A DNA stretch of 64,000 nucleotides, taken from Legionella sp. (GTDB lineage Bacteria > Pseudomonadota > Gammaproteobacteria > Legionellales > Legionellaceae). Positions 37,555 through 46,788 of the stretch are shown in pieces. Positions within the stretch are counted from its first letter, which is position 1. Each line of letters starts with the position of its first letter. The notes under the pieces were generated by a model. That model made no database searches and had not been told where the DNA came from. It worked only from the letters and a program-made list of their open reading frames with translations. The DNA is taken from the NCBI GenBank assembly GCA_013911415.1, contig JACETI010000004.1, forward strand, positions 186,001 to 250,000, read 5' to 3'. The position numbers were made by a program, and so were the translations under genes.

Positions 37555-40500
37555 GAATGTTAGGTCTACCAGGTCTAGGTGCATCGTCAGGTCTTTCAGC
37601 GGATGCATCTTTTAGAAACCTTTCGAAATGCTTGGACTGCTCAGAACTTTTACCAGGGGCAGGTGAGATTTCATAAAATTTTTGAATGGATTTATCATTA
37701 AATCCTGGGCATTTAAAGCCTTTAAGAAAGAAGTTATAAATGTCACTTTTAGGATCAAATTTCTTCGAGGGTTCTTTAACCGCAAGCATCGTGCGAATCT
37801 CATTACGAGATAGCCCGCATTTGTACTGTAAAATAAGCGCATAAGCCGTATATAAGGCAACTGCGTACTCTTTGTTAGGTGCATAAAGAGTGAGCTGCAG
37901 CTTTTTGAGCTGCGCGCTAGCATCGGGACTGTGTAAATCTTCGCCCACTCTTCTTTGTAAATCTCGTATAGCCATTTGCAAGGCTGCATGAGCGAAGGCT
38001 TTATGATAGGCTGCTTTGTTAGAGCCAAAATCCTTCAAGCTGGGAAAATTCTCTCCTTCAGTGTGCACTTTTGAAAACTTTTCATTGGGCTCGCAAACCT
38101 TGATAACCGTAGGCTTTTGCGTAGCTTCAGGCGCACTTAACTGTGTAGGATCTTTTTCTTCACGTATGCTTTCTATGTAAGCTGCGTGTTTGTTTGACTG
38201 CTCAAAATACACATGATACGTTTTATCCGAAGTTTTGGAGGGGTTGGGAGCATCACGAGGAATATCGACGACGCGATAACTTTCAAGCTGATCATAGGTT
38301 TTTTTCTCGGCGAACAGCTCTTTACTTTTCTCATCGTCTCTATCACAAATTACTAAAGGCTGTAGCTCGGCATTTGGATTTTTTTGATCGGCTAATACCT
38401 TCAAAGCCTCTATATTACTTTTAGGATCTTCAGGAAAAACCTGTACGATGTAGACATCCTCAGGAGAAGCCATACGTTGAAACTGTTTATTGCTGTCGAG
38501 GTCCATGAGTAACTTCATTAGTTTGCTATTAGCTGTTTCCCGTCCATCATCTCTAGCCTTAGAGTCAGCATTGAGTTTAATCAGCGCTTTTTCTAGCGTA
38601 TGTTGAATGGTTTCTTGGGAAGTTTGATGGTTTTTTAATACCTCCTTCCGTGCCTTTAAGGCTTTCTGAAACTCTTTTAAGTCATTTTTTTTGTTGCTGT
38701 TAGGCGCTTGATTCATGAGCGTTTGGTTACTCTCAAGTGCTTTATCGATAGAGCTTATTTCTTCCTGTACCTTGCTAATTTTTTCTAATAAATCCTTTGC
38801 ATGGTCATCAGCTTTTGCTGCCAATTCCTCTAAATCATTTATAAGAGTTTTTCGTTTTGACGTATCTTTTTTTAAGTCAGATAACGTCTTTAAACTTAAA
38901 TCTTCCTCAAAATCAGCAACTGCATTTATTAGTTTTTCATCAGGCTCATTAAAAGTATATTTAGATACATTAAAGTGTTTTTCAAATTGGGCTTTTGCGC
39001 TTGAAGCGATCTTTTGTGTGCGCTCTTTGTCGGTTTTCGCTCGGAGACCTTCCACCAATTGATATGTATCATATTCGTAAGGGTTGTTAGCACCCATATG
39101 TTCGAGGCTATCATTATTCTGTATGAAATCTAGACGAAATTCGTTATCCTCCCAATACTGCTTTAAAATGGGCTCGATTGTATTATAGGTTTCTATAGGT
39201 TCTTTATTAATCATTACAAGCAAATCATCCATCACACTAGGATCGATAGCTAATGCAGCCTTTGCTTCGCTAGAAAGAGCTGTAAAGGTATTTTTAAAGC
39301 TCTCACATATTTTTTCAAATGAATTCTCTTTGAAGTGCTCAGAAAAAGAAACGTCCAAAGAGGCAATAGCTTCGTGGAATTCTTTCTGTTGCACTGCAGC
39401 TGTAGAAATATCTTTGAAATCAAGAGAGTAATTATCTTGATTATAGAAAACAAATAGTTTGTTTTTGAGCGTTACTAATGCTTTAAAAAACGCTTTGATC
39501 TGGTGTTTTGCTTTTTCATCAGTTCGCTGTAAATTGATTGTGTTGCGTTCAATAAGCAACTTTGTAGAGGGTTGATTTCTCTCTATTTTTCTTTCTAAAT
39601 CTCTTATTGCTTGTTGATTAGATATTTGAGCACTTAAAATTTCCTTTCGAGCCGGCTCCAAATGAGATATTGCTGCGATTTGTGATTTAATGGTTGGTTT
39701 GTCCATCTCGTTTTTTTTAAAAGCTTCAGCCGTTTCTTGTAGAGCTTTTTTGAGCGTTTGAATAGGTTCTTGAACTTTGATCTCTTCGGAAAGATCATCA
39801 AGCTTAGTCATCAACATCTGTGTTGCATTGAATAGACCTCCTTTTTGTTCTTTGATCATATCGTCATTGATATCTTCAACAGCTTCTTGGTTATCAGCAG
39901 GAATAATATTTTCATTCTTCAGCACTTCTATTTCTTTCTCGAGTACTGTGTACTCTTTTTCAAGCTCTCCGTACTGATGAAAGGCTATTTTAACCTTTTG
40001 AAAGTAAGGGGTAATCTCTTCTTCCAACGGAAATATACGATCAATAAATTTCTTCACTTTCTGTTCGAGTTCTTGTGGGTTTTCTTCTGAATAATTTTTA
40101 ACAAAATCAGTGAGTTTTTTTCTGGCTATATTCTTGGTTTTTGCCCCTATCGGGGATTTGAAGTATGACCCTATTTCGACCTCTAGCTCGTCCTTAAATT
40201 TTTCTTCGAAAATAATAAATAATTCTTGTCCAAAATGCTTTTTAAATTCATTATCAATGCCTTCAGTCAATATCTTTTGGGTGAGGTTCCTGTTTAGGTC
40301 AAATTCTTTATCAAGCTTGAAACGAAAGACTTCAGTAAATAAACTATTCAAATGAGTGTACGCGGGGACTGCATTACTAAAGCCTTTTTCTGCTTGTTCC
40401 ATTAAATCGTTAAAGAGTTTCTCATTTTCTTCCTTTGAGAGTTTAATCTTACTTAGTTTATCCTCCTTTTTCCCTAGATTTTTTTGCCTAGTTTCTTCCT

Positions 40501-40813
40501 TGAATTCTCTGTCTTCTTTATCATCAATATTTGATAGATCTTTTTGTAACGCATCCTTTAATTTAATCAAAAGATCATTCGACAGGTTTGATTGTACGTT
40601 GGTAATAAACTCAGCTAAATTTTGTTTTTTGGTAAGCATTTCAGCATTTTTTTGAGCTTCTTGATTAATTTGCAATGTTATTAATTCTAGTTCTTTTTGT
40701 TTCTCATCCAACAACAGCCTGTTTTTTAAGATTTCAGAAAGGGACTTAGGGTCTTGAATGAGCGACTGAGCAGCAGCGATACCACCATTTAGAATTTCGC
40801 TTGATTTTTTCAT
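37550..40813 (-). CDS. large coiled-coil candidate effector, paralogue A
   Basis: 1087 aa, start ATG 40813 (MKKSSEILNGG), no clear ribosome-binding site. Extremely rich in Lys, Glu, Gln and Leu with long predicted coiled coils from about residue 30 to 780, no signal peptide or membrane segment. The C-terminal ~300 residues form a compact domain clearly homologous to paralogue B at 42375-45686: PEDVYIVQVFPED, IKVCEPNEKFSKVHTEGENFP, AALQMAIRDLQRRVGE, LYTAYALILQYKCG, KFYEISP. Function unknown. The family resembles intracellular-bacterium effectors in build only. Confidence 0.6.
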   Translation of the reverse strand: MKKSSEILNGGIAAAQSLIQDPKSLSEILKNRLLLDEKQKELELITLQINQEAQKNAEMLTKKQNLAEFITNVQSNLSNDLLIKLKDALQKDLSNIDDKEDREFKEETRQKNLGKKEDKLSKIKLSKEENEKLFNDLMEQAEKGFSNAVPAYTHLNSLFTEVFRFKLDKEFDLNRNLTQKILTEGIDNEFKKHFGQELFIIFEEKFKDELEVEIGSYFKSPIGAKTKNIARKKLTDFVKNYSEENPQELEQKVKKFIDRIFPLEEEITPYFQKVKIAFHQYGELEKEYTVLEKEIEVLKNENIIPADNQEAVEDINDDMIKEQKGGLFNATQMLMTKLDDLSEEIKVQEPIQTLKKALQETAEAFKKNEMDKPTIKSQIAAISHLEPARKEILSAQISNQQAIRDLERKIERNQPSTKLLIERNTINLQRTDEKAKHQIKAFFKALVTLKNKLFVFYNQDNYSLDFKDISTAAVQQKEFHEAIASLDVSFSEHFKENSFEKICESFKNTFTALSSEAKAALAIDPSVMDDLLVMINKEPIETYNTIEPILKQYWEDNEFRLDFIQNNDSLEHMGANNPYEYDTYQLVEGLRAKTDKERTQKIASSAKAQFEKHFNVSKYTFNEPDEKLINAVADFEEDLSLKTLSDLKKDTSKRKTLINDLEELAAKADDHAKDLLEKISKVQEEISSIDKALESNQTLMNQAPNSNKKNDLKEFQKALKARKEVLKNHQTSQETIQHTLEKALIKLNADSKARDDGRETANSKLMKLLMDLDSNKQFQRMASPEDVYIVQVFPEDPKSNIEALKVLADQKNPNAELQPLVICDRDDEKSKELFAEKKTYDQLESYRVVDIPRDAPNPSKTSDKTYHVYFEQSNKHAAYIESIREEKDPTQLSAPEATQKPTVIKVCEPNEKFSKVHTEGENFPSLKDFGSNKAAYHKAFAHAALQMAIRDLQRRVGEDLHSPDASAQLKKLQLTLYAPNKEYAVALYTAYALILQYKCGLSRNEIRTMLAVKEPSKKFDPKSDIYNFFLKGFKCPGFNDKSIQKFYEISPAPGKSSEQSKHFERFLKDASAERPDDAPRPGRPNIH

Positions 40814-40834
40814 AATGATTAAAGTGTGTAAAAA

Positions 40835-40872
40835 ATGCGCTAATTTAATAATAGCATATTTGGCTTAAGAAA
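40835..40872 (-). promoter_or_regulatory. conserved upstream element, copy A
   Basis: 22 bp upstream of the start of paralogue A. Plus-strand pieces ATGCGCTAATTTAA, ATAGCATATTT and CTTAAGAAAA recur in the same order at 45711-45749 upstream of paralogue B, with only a few differences. Read on the minus strand it contains TATGCT, a possible -10. Likely the shared promoter of the two paralogues. Confidence 0.5.
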
Positions 40873-41069
40873 AGCTTTTTTCTTTTAAAGAGCGTTTAAA
40901 TTTCATTAAAAATCAAAAACGTATTTGATTCTGAAAAAAAGATGAATATTGAAAAAAATACGTTAATTATTGCTGAATTTAATAGATAAATATTGATGAA
41001 CACTTTATACTATTTCAAACATTTTACCCTAGTTTAGTAAAACTAAACTTTAATTTTATCGAGCTGTCT

Positions 41070-42233
41070 GTGATTTGGTTGCTTTGTTATATCTCTATTG
41101 CTGCAGTGTCAGCAGCGATGGTCACGCCTGCATTACCCATTATTGAAAAGTCTTTTTTATTAAAGCCAGGTGAGGTTGAATGGATTGTCTCAACCTTTCT
41201 CATTGGGTATGTCTTAGGCCAGTTGATATATGGTCCTTTAGCAAACCGCTATGGCCGTTTAAAGTCCTTAAAATTTGGTTTAAATATTAATTTATTAGGC
41301 TTATGTATTTGTATTTTTGCAGCAATATACGGGCATTTTTTTTGGCTATTAATAGGGCGTTTTATCACGGGTTTAGGTTCTGCAGCTGGGTTAACCTGTA
41401 CGTTGATACTGATTAATGAATGGCTGCCAGAGGTTAAACGTAAGGCAGCAATGGCTTATTCTGTTTTATCTTTTGCCTTAGGGGTAGGGTTTGCGGTGCT
41501 CATTGGGGGTTTAATCACTCAATATATTCATTGGAACGGTTGTTTTGTCTTTCTCTTTCTCCAAGGACTTGTGTTGCGCATTGGGGTTTGCGTGTTTGAT
41601 GAAACGTTACAAACGCCAATGTATTTTAACATTCATAAGCTGCTAAATGATTATCGCCAGGCGATGTCTTCTCTGCAGTTAATGGTGTTTTCTGCGGTAT
41701 GGGGGACCTGTTCCGCCATGGGTTATTGTTTCGCTGCAGCAGGCCCACAGATTGCCCATTCGTATTTACAGCTTAGCGCTGCAGAGTATGGGTATTGGAA
41801 CATGCTTAACCTTTTAGGTATGGTTTTAGGCGGCCTTTCAGCGCGTATTCTGTTACAAAATCTTCCCACCATTTATGTGATTCGTTGTGGTTATACCGGA
41901 TGTCTGTTAGCTCTCTTAAGCCTATCTATGATGTTAATTATTAAGCATTATTCAACACTATGGTTTTTTGCCTCAAGTTGTACATTGTACTGGTTTAGCG
42001 CGTATTTATTTGCAGGTGGATCGTATGTGGCCTCCGCAGCTATTAAGGATAAAGCAAGCGCGTCATCGATGATGAGCTTTGTTAATATGGGCATTGCTAC
42101 CTTGGGTGTTATTATCATGCCCTGTCTTTCTTCAGATCCTTTTTATGGTTTTGTGATACTGGTATCAAGCTGCATGCTGATTACCTTGGGGTTATCCATC
42201 CTATGCCGAACCATCAATATGGGCGCCCCATAA
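41070..42233 (+). CDS. MFS transporter, Bcr/CflA-like drug efflux type
   Basis: 387 aa, 12 membrane segments expected. Motif A between segments 2 and 3: GPLANRYGRLKSLKFG; TPALPIIEKSF after segment 1, and IGRFITGLGSAAGLTCTLIL (motif for DHA1 exporters). The start is GTG 41070 with no strong ribosome-binding site and a short N-terminus; no other in-frame start is visible upstream. Proton-driven export of drugs or metabolites is the family role; substrate unknown. It sits between the two divergent-then-convergent ~1100-aa paralogues. Confidence 0.85.
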   Translation: MIWLLCYISIAAVSAAMVTPALPIIEKSFLLKPGEVEWIVSTFLIGYVLGQLIYGPLANRYGRLKSLKFGLNINLLGLCICIFAAIYGHFFWLLIGRFITGLGSAAGLTCTLILINEWLPEVKRKAAMAYSVLSFALGVGFAVLIGGLITQYIHWNGCFVFLFLQGLVLRIGVCVFDETLQTPMYFNIHKLLNDYRQAMSSLQLMVFSAVWGTCSAMGYCFAAAGPQIAHSYLQLSAAEYGYWNMLNLLGMVLGGLSARILLQNLPTIYVIRCGYTGCLLALLSLSMMLIIKHYSTLWFFASSCTLYWFSAYLFAGGSYVASAAIKDKASASSMMSFVNMGIATLGVIIMPCLSSDPFYGFVILVSSCMLITLGLSILCRTINMGAP

Positions 42234-42274
42234 GTATTAATCAAAGTCACAGCCTCCATGAGTTAGCCTGCGAG

Positions 42275-42329
42275 ATAAGAAAATCTTATGATTATCGCTT
42301 GCCGAGACTGTGAGAAACGGCGAAGCGAT
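42275..42329. terminator. hairpins between MFS gene and paralogue B
   Basis: ATAAGA-AAA-TCTTAT (42275-42289) and a longer stem, ATCGCTTGCCG with CGGC(G)AAGCGAT (42294-42329, 11 bp with one bulge). They separate the convergent MFS and paralogue B genes. No clear T-run. Confidence 0.4.
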
Positions 42330-42374
42330 AGATTGATGAGCAGTGGTGGTGCTAGAGAAGAGTCCTTAAGCTAT

Positions 42375-45300
42375 TTAGTGGGATCTTCCTAACCGTGGTC
42401 TTTGCTGAGTGTCGTTCTCATCTGCTTGGTCTGGCTGAGGTTTGATGAGATCTTGCAGCGCTTGTTTCTTCTCTTTTGATATTTCTTCAGAGGCCTGAGG
42501 TTTAATCTCGTAAAACTTGCAAAGCGCTTTGTCATCAAATCCTTTGCACTGATAGCCGCGAAAAGGTCCATAAACGTCCCCTTTAGGGGTAAATTTTTTA
42601 GTAGGCTCTGTTACAGAAAGCATCTTCATCACTTCTGCCCTAGGTATATTGCATTTTTGTTCTAGAATTCGTGCATATGCCGTATATAAAACGATGGCAT
42701 GTTCTTTAGAGGGGGCAAAGAGAGTCAATTCTAATTTCTTAAGCTTGGCGATTGCTGCTGCACTTTGTAAATTGTCACCTACTCTGCCTTGTAGATCTCG
42801 AGTAGCCATTTGTAGGGCAGCATGTGCAAGCGCTTTCTGATAGTCAGCCTTGGACGTGAAGTTGGCTAAAATAGGGAAATTTTCGCCTTTAGTATGCAGT
42901 TTAGAAAATTGTGTATTAGGTTCGCATACTTTGATCCGAGTAGGTGCTTCATCGGTTTCAGGCTCAGGCAATTTACTCTTATCCTTTTCTTGATCTAATT
43001 TGTTGAGATAAGTTTGATGGTTACTCGCAGTTTTAAAATATAACTGAAATTCAGTATAGCCTTTGTTCTGCGCAGCTGCTGGAACAGTATCCACCAACCG
43101 ATAACTATCAAGCTTGTTATAATCTTGTTCTTCAACTGCGAGCGCTCGCTGTGCATTAGGATCATTTCGATCCACAACCATGAAAGGTACATTTTGCGTG
43201 CCACTGGCATTCTCTCTTAATAGCTTGAGAGCTTCTTTATGACTACTATCGTTGCCAGGTACCACTGCCACAACATAAACGTCGTCAGGTGCTGACAATC
43301 GTTGAGCAGCTTTAGCACCACTTTTTAACGATTTAAGAATCTTAATCAAATTATTATCGGGCGCGTCGGGATTTATAGGGCTGTCGGTAAGCTTGTGCAA
43401 AGCCGTATTAAAGTCATTTTTCAACGTTTCTTCTTCTTTTTGATGAGCTTCTATCGTTTCTTTGCGCGCTTTCAAAGCTTTTTGATAATCTTTTAGGTCC
43501 TTTATCTTGGCGCCTATTGGGGGCTTATCAATCAATTGTTGAGTTTTTTCAATAGCTTCATTTAGCTTTGCAAGTTCATTTTTAGTGGCTTCAATCGCTG
43601 CCGTGAATTGGTTTTTCTTATCTTCTTGTTTCTTAACTAACTTTTCAAGTTGATCAATCAAATAAGTAAATTTTTGGTCATCTTTTTTTAATTCAGACAA
43701 ATAGGCTAGGTCTAAAGGTGCGTCGATATTGGTTACTGCTTTAAGTAGATTTTTTTGAAAAGGAGTAAAAATGGCCTGCTTGGAAATATCAAATAGCCGT
43801 TCAAACCGATTATCCGTTTTTTTAGCAGCACTTAATTTTTTGCGCTCTTCGTCCGTTTTAAAACGAGCTCCCTCGGTTAAGTTGAAATGATTAAAGAGAT
43901 AAGGATTAGCTTCTTCTGCTTCTTTAGCGGTTATATTTCTTAGTAACGCTTTATTTCGGGTTTGCTCATTGTTCCAGTATTTTTTTAACTCAGGAATAAT
44001 TTGATCATAAGTATTTTTAGGTCCTCCAGAAATAAGGACATTGATGTCGTCTTTGACGTTAACGTTTTCAGAATCTGTAAGATTTTTGGCAACGGTTTCT
44101 TCGGCTTTTACTGTAATCTGAGTAAAAATGGAGTTTATACCGCTGCAGATATCTGTGAGAGTTTGATTCGAGGGTGGATTTTCTAAAAAAAGTTTATCAA
44201 GTGTAAGGATCTCTTCTCGAATCTCTTCATTTAGCATCGCCCTTTTTTTCTCAGCGAATGAAAGACGCAGCGCTTGTTCATCACGGCCTTTATTAGCAGG
44301 ATCATTTTTCAATGCAGAAAGTTCTTCCGTGGAAGGTGCAGGAATCAATTCCGGTTTGATATCAATTAAAGTAGGGGACTCGGCTAGAATTAAAAGATTA
44401 TTTTTAATAGTGACAAGTTCAGAAAAAATGTCATCAATGCGTTTTTCCTTAACGGTATGTATTTCCTTTAGCTCATTTTCTTGTTTGTTGATGTTTTTTT
44501 CATGTTGCTCTGATTTTGCTTGAGCCTGTTTAAGTTCTTGCTTTGAGTCATTCAATTGACGAAGAGCTCTTACTATTAGTGGATCAATTTCATGAGCCCT
44601 TGATTTGAAATTTTCAATATTTGCAATCGCTTGATTATCAAATTCATTGTCATTAACGAGCTTAAGAAGAGTGAGTTTTAGCTGCTCCATCTCCTTATCA
44701 GCATTATGTATGATATGTATCCCCTCAGGGGGGAGTATTTTAATTGACTCTTCTTGTAGGCCATCTTTTATAGTAGAAAGTGCTTTTATAGTGGAGAATA
44801 ATATTCGCTTATTGGCTAGAAGCTTATTCTCTCGATCCAAGTTTTTAATTCTTGCATTTTGCAAGGTTTGTTCATTTTTTTCTTGTTTATTCTGATCATT
44901 TTGTTGCTGCTTTACTTCTTCATGATAACGATGATATTTATTAAAGAATTTTTTCATGCCTTCGTTAAAAGGGAATAAACCATCCAGGATTTGCGTTACT
45001 TTATTTTTATCTAGAAATGTTTCTGCCAGCTCTATAAAAGGTTTTTTTGTTTCTGAAAAATCATTCTCCTCATCAAAATAAGCAGTAATGATGGGTTTTA
45101 GTTCTTCTTTGAGCTCTGCAATGGAACTTTCAATTAAGTTTTCTTTTTGGAGAGCCAGTGTTAAATCATCATTGATTTTTTCTCGTAGGCTCCGCTTTAA
45201 AGCTTCAATGGACGCGAGGGGTAAATTTTGAATTGATCCTTTGATAGGGGCATATATCCGGTCGATCATCTCCGTCACTTCAAAAACCGGATGTTCAACA

Positions 45301-45686
45301 AGGCCTTCGTCAATCAATTGTTCGATTTCTGCTTTCTCTTGATCTAAATAAAAGGCACGTTCCTCTATTGCCTTACCTAAGATGCTATTTTCTTCTACAA
45401 GCGGAGAATTAATTTGCACTTGAGCAGGGATTAGGATTTGTAACGACTGTATGCTTTTTTTTATCGGTTTTTTAGATAAAGCCCTATCTGCGATTCTCAT
45501 GATTCGCTGCACTTCAAGTAGCGTATTATACTGTTTTTGTAGTGCTTCAACTCGAGTCTGTGTTACTGCAATCACATTTGGTTCATTGTCGACGTGAGCT
45601 TGTAGCTCTTCAAGATTATTTCCAGCTTTAGCAGCCGCAGTAAGAATTCTCGATAGAGTTTCAGAAGCATAAGGTGATTCTTTCAT
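42375..45686 (-). CDS. large coiled-coil candidate effector, paralogue B
   Basis: 1103 aa from ATG 45686 (MKESPYASETL). This start is preferred over ATG 45728 because the upstream element shared with paralogue A then lies at a similar distance (25 against 22 bp); the longer form would read through it. Long Lys/Glu/Gln coiled coils fill residues ~20-790. The C-terminal ~300 residues match paralogue A closely: PDDVYVVAVVPGND, IKVCEPNTQFSKLHTKGENFP, AALQMATRDLQGRVGD, LYTAYARILEQKC, KFYEIKP. No signal peptide. Function unknown; candidate effector. Confidence 0.6.
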   Translation of the reverse strand: MKESPYASETLSRILTAAAKAGNNLEELQAHVDNEPNVIAVTQTRVEALQKQYNTLLEVQRIMRIADRALSKKPIKKSIQSLQILIPAQVQINSPLVEENSILGKAIEERAFYLDQEKAEIEQLIDEGLVEHPVFEVTEMIDRIYAPIKGSIQNLPLASIEALKRSLREKINDDLTLALQKENLIESSIAELKEELKPIITAYFDEENDFSETKKPFIELAETFLDKNKVTQILDGLFPFNEGMKKFFNKYHRYHEEVKQQQNDQNKQEKNEQTLQNARIKNLDRENKLLANKRILFSTIKALSTIKDGLQEESIKILPPEGIHIIHNADKEMEQLKLTLLKLVNDNEFDNQAIANIENFKSRAHEIDPLIVRALRQLNDSKQELKQAQAKSEQHEKNINKQENELKEIHTVKEKRIDDIFSELVTIKNNLLILAESPTLIDIKPELIPAPSTEELSALKNDPANKGRDEQALRLSFAEKKRAMLNEEIREEILTLDKLFLENPPSNQTLTDICSGINSIFTQITVKAEETVAKNLTDSENVNVKDDINVLISGGPKNTYDQIIPELKKYWNNEQTRNKALLRNITAKEAEEANPYLFNHFNLTEGARFKTDEERKKLSAAKKTDNRFERLFDISKQAIFTPFQKNLLKAVTNIDAPLDLAYLSELKKDDQKFTYLIDQLEKLVKKQEDKKNQFTAAIEATKNELAKLNEAIEKTQQLIDKPPIGAKIKDLKDYQKALKARKETIEAHQKEEETLKNDFNTALHKLTDSPINPDAPDNNLIKILKSLKSGAKAAQRLSAPDDVYVVAVVPGNDSSHKEALKLLRENASGTQNVPFMVVDRNDPNAQRALAVEEQDYNKLDSYRLVDTVPAAAQNKGYTEFQLYFKTASNHQTYLNKLDQEKDKSKLPEPETDEAPTRIKVCEPNTQFSKLHTKGENFPILANFTSKADYQKALAHAALQMATRDLQGRVGDNLQSAAAIAKLKKLELTLFAPSKEHAIVLYTAYARILEQKCNIPRAEVMKMLSVTEPTKKFTPKGDVYGPFRGYQCKGFDDKALCKFYEIKPQASEEISKEKKQALQDLIKPQPDQADENDTQQRPRLGRSH

Positions 45687-45710
45687 ATATATGTTTAATT
45701 TGTTTAAAAT

Positions 45711-45749
45711 ATGCGCTAATTTAAGCATAGCATATTTAAGCTTAAGAAA
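45711..45749 (-). promoter_or_regulatory. conserved upstream element, copy B
   Basis: Counterpart of 40835-40872, upstream of paralogue B: ATGCGCTAATTTAA, ATAGCATATTT and CTTAAGAAAA in the same order. On the minus strand TATGCT may be the -10. Outside this element the upstream regions of A and B are not alike. Confidence 0.5.
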
Positions 45750-45919
45750 AACTGTTTTATGAACATAAGGAATTTTTAATTTAAGCGCAGCTTTAATTGA
45801 AGAAAACAGATCCTTATTTGCGAAATTATGTCTTTTATACCCTTAAAATTTTTTAGTGTAGAATAAAGGCGCATAATTTGGATAGAAACACTCACAAATA
45901 TCATCATTTAGGATAACTC

Positions 45920-46762
45920 ATGGCTTTAACACCAGAAACCGATACCACGCTTTTAAATGCACCATTAGGAAAAAGCGCAAACTATGTGGATCAGTATGAT
46001 CCTTCGCTACTATTTCCTATCCCTCGCGAAGTGAAGCGTAAAGAAATTCAAGTAACCGATCCAATCCCCTTTTATGGGTACGACACATGGAATGCCTACG
46101 AAGTGTCTTGGCTGAATGAATCAGGTAAACCCGCAGTTGCAATTGCGCGTATAGATATTGATGCGGCCTCCAAAAATATTGTCGAGTCTAAATCTTTTAA
46201 GCTCTATTTGAATTCCTTTAATAATTCACGCTTTACTTCGACGGAAGCTGTCAAAACGACACTTATAAATGATTTGGAAAGAGTCTCTGAGGGAAAAATT
46301 AACTTAGAAATTTTTCCCTTAGACTATTTTATCCATCAAAAAATAGAAACTTTCGAAGGGGATTGTTTAGACTCGCTGGATGTTACGTGTGATTTTGTTA
46401 ATATAAACACGAATGCATTATCTGTTGAAGACGGTATTGTTACAGAAGTACTTTATTCCAATCTCTTAAAATCAAACTGCCTGGTTACTGGTCAACCAGA
46501 CTGGGGATCGATTCAAATCAGCTATCATGGCCCAAAAATAAACCGAGAAAATCTACTAAAATACCTTGTTTCTTTCAGAAATCATAATGAATTTCATGAG
46601 CAATGTGTAGAACGAATTTTTATGGATCTGAGTAAACAGTGTCGCCCCAATCAACTGACGGTAAAAGCTCGTTATACGCGCCGCGGTGGGCTCGATATCA
46701 ATCCCACGCGTAGTTCTAGTCCGATAGCCTTGGATAACAACATCAGAATGGCCCGACAATAA
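45920..46762 (+). CDS. queF: NADPH-dependent 7-cyano-7-deazaguanine reductase
   Basis: Reduces preQ0 to preQ1 in queuosine tRNA modification. 280 aa, the long bimodular type as in E. coli (282). Motifs: ESKSFKLYLNSFNNSRF (residues 89-105, NADPH side), catalytic Cys187 in KSNCLVTGQPDWGSIQI with Asp194, FRNHNEFHEQCVERIF, and ARYTRRGGLDINP. AGGA precedes the ATG. A single gene, with its end 26 bp from the convergent OPT gene. Confidence 0.96.
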   Translation: MALTPETDTTLLNAPLGKSANYVDQYDPSLLFPIPREVKRKEIQVTDPIPFYGYDTWNAYEVSWLNESGKPAVAIARIDIDAASKNIVESKSFKLYLNSFNNSRFTSTEAVKTTLINDLERVSEGKINLEIFPLDYFIHQKIETFEGDCLDSLDVTCDFVNINTNALSVEDGIVTEVLYSNLLKSNCLVTGQPDWGSIQISYHGPKINRENLLKYLVSFRNHNEFHEQCVERIFMDLSKQCRPNQLTVKARYTRRGGLDINPTRSSSPIALDNNIRMARQ

Positions 46763-46788
46763 ATTTCTGATCACCGTGATAAGGAATG

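Noticed and set aside
38715-40655. Several Ser/Phe-rich plus-strand frames opposite paralogue A
   Set aside because: Antisense shadows of Lys/Glu-rich coiled-coil codons; the minus frame is 1087 codons long and has a homologue nearby.
40861-40920. PmrA-type box upstream of paralogue A
   Set aside because: TTAA cores 11 bp apart occur once, but the other half-site bases do not fit, no -10 lies 7 nt downstream, and paralogue B has no counterpart.
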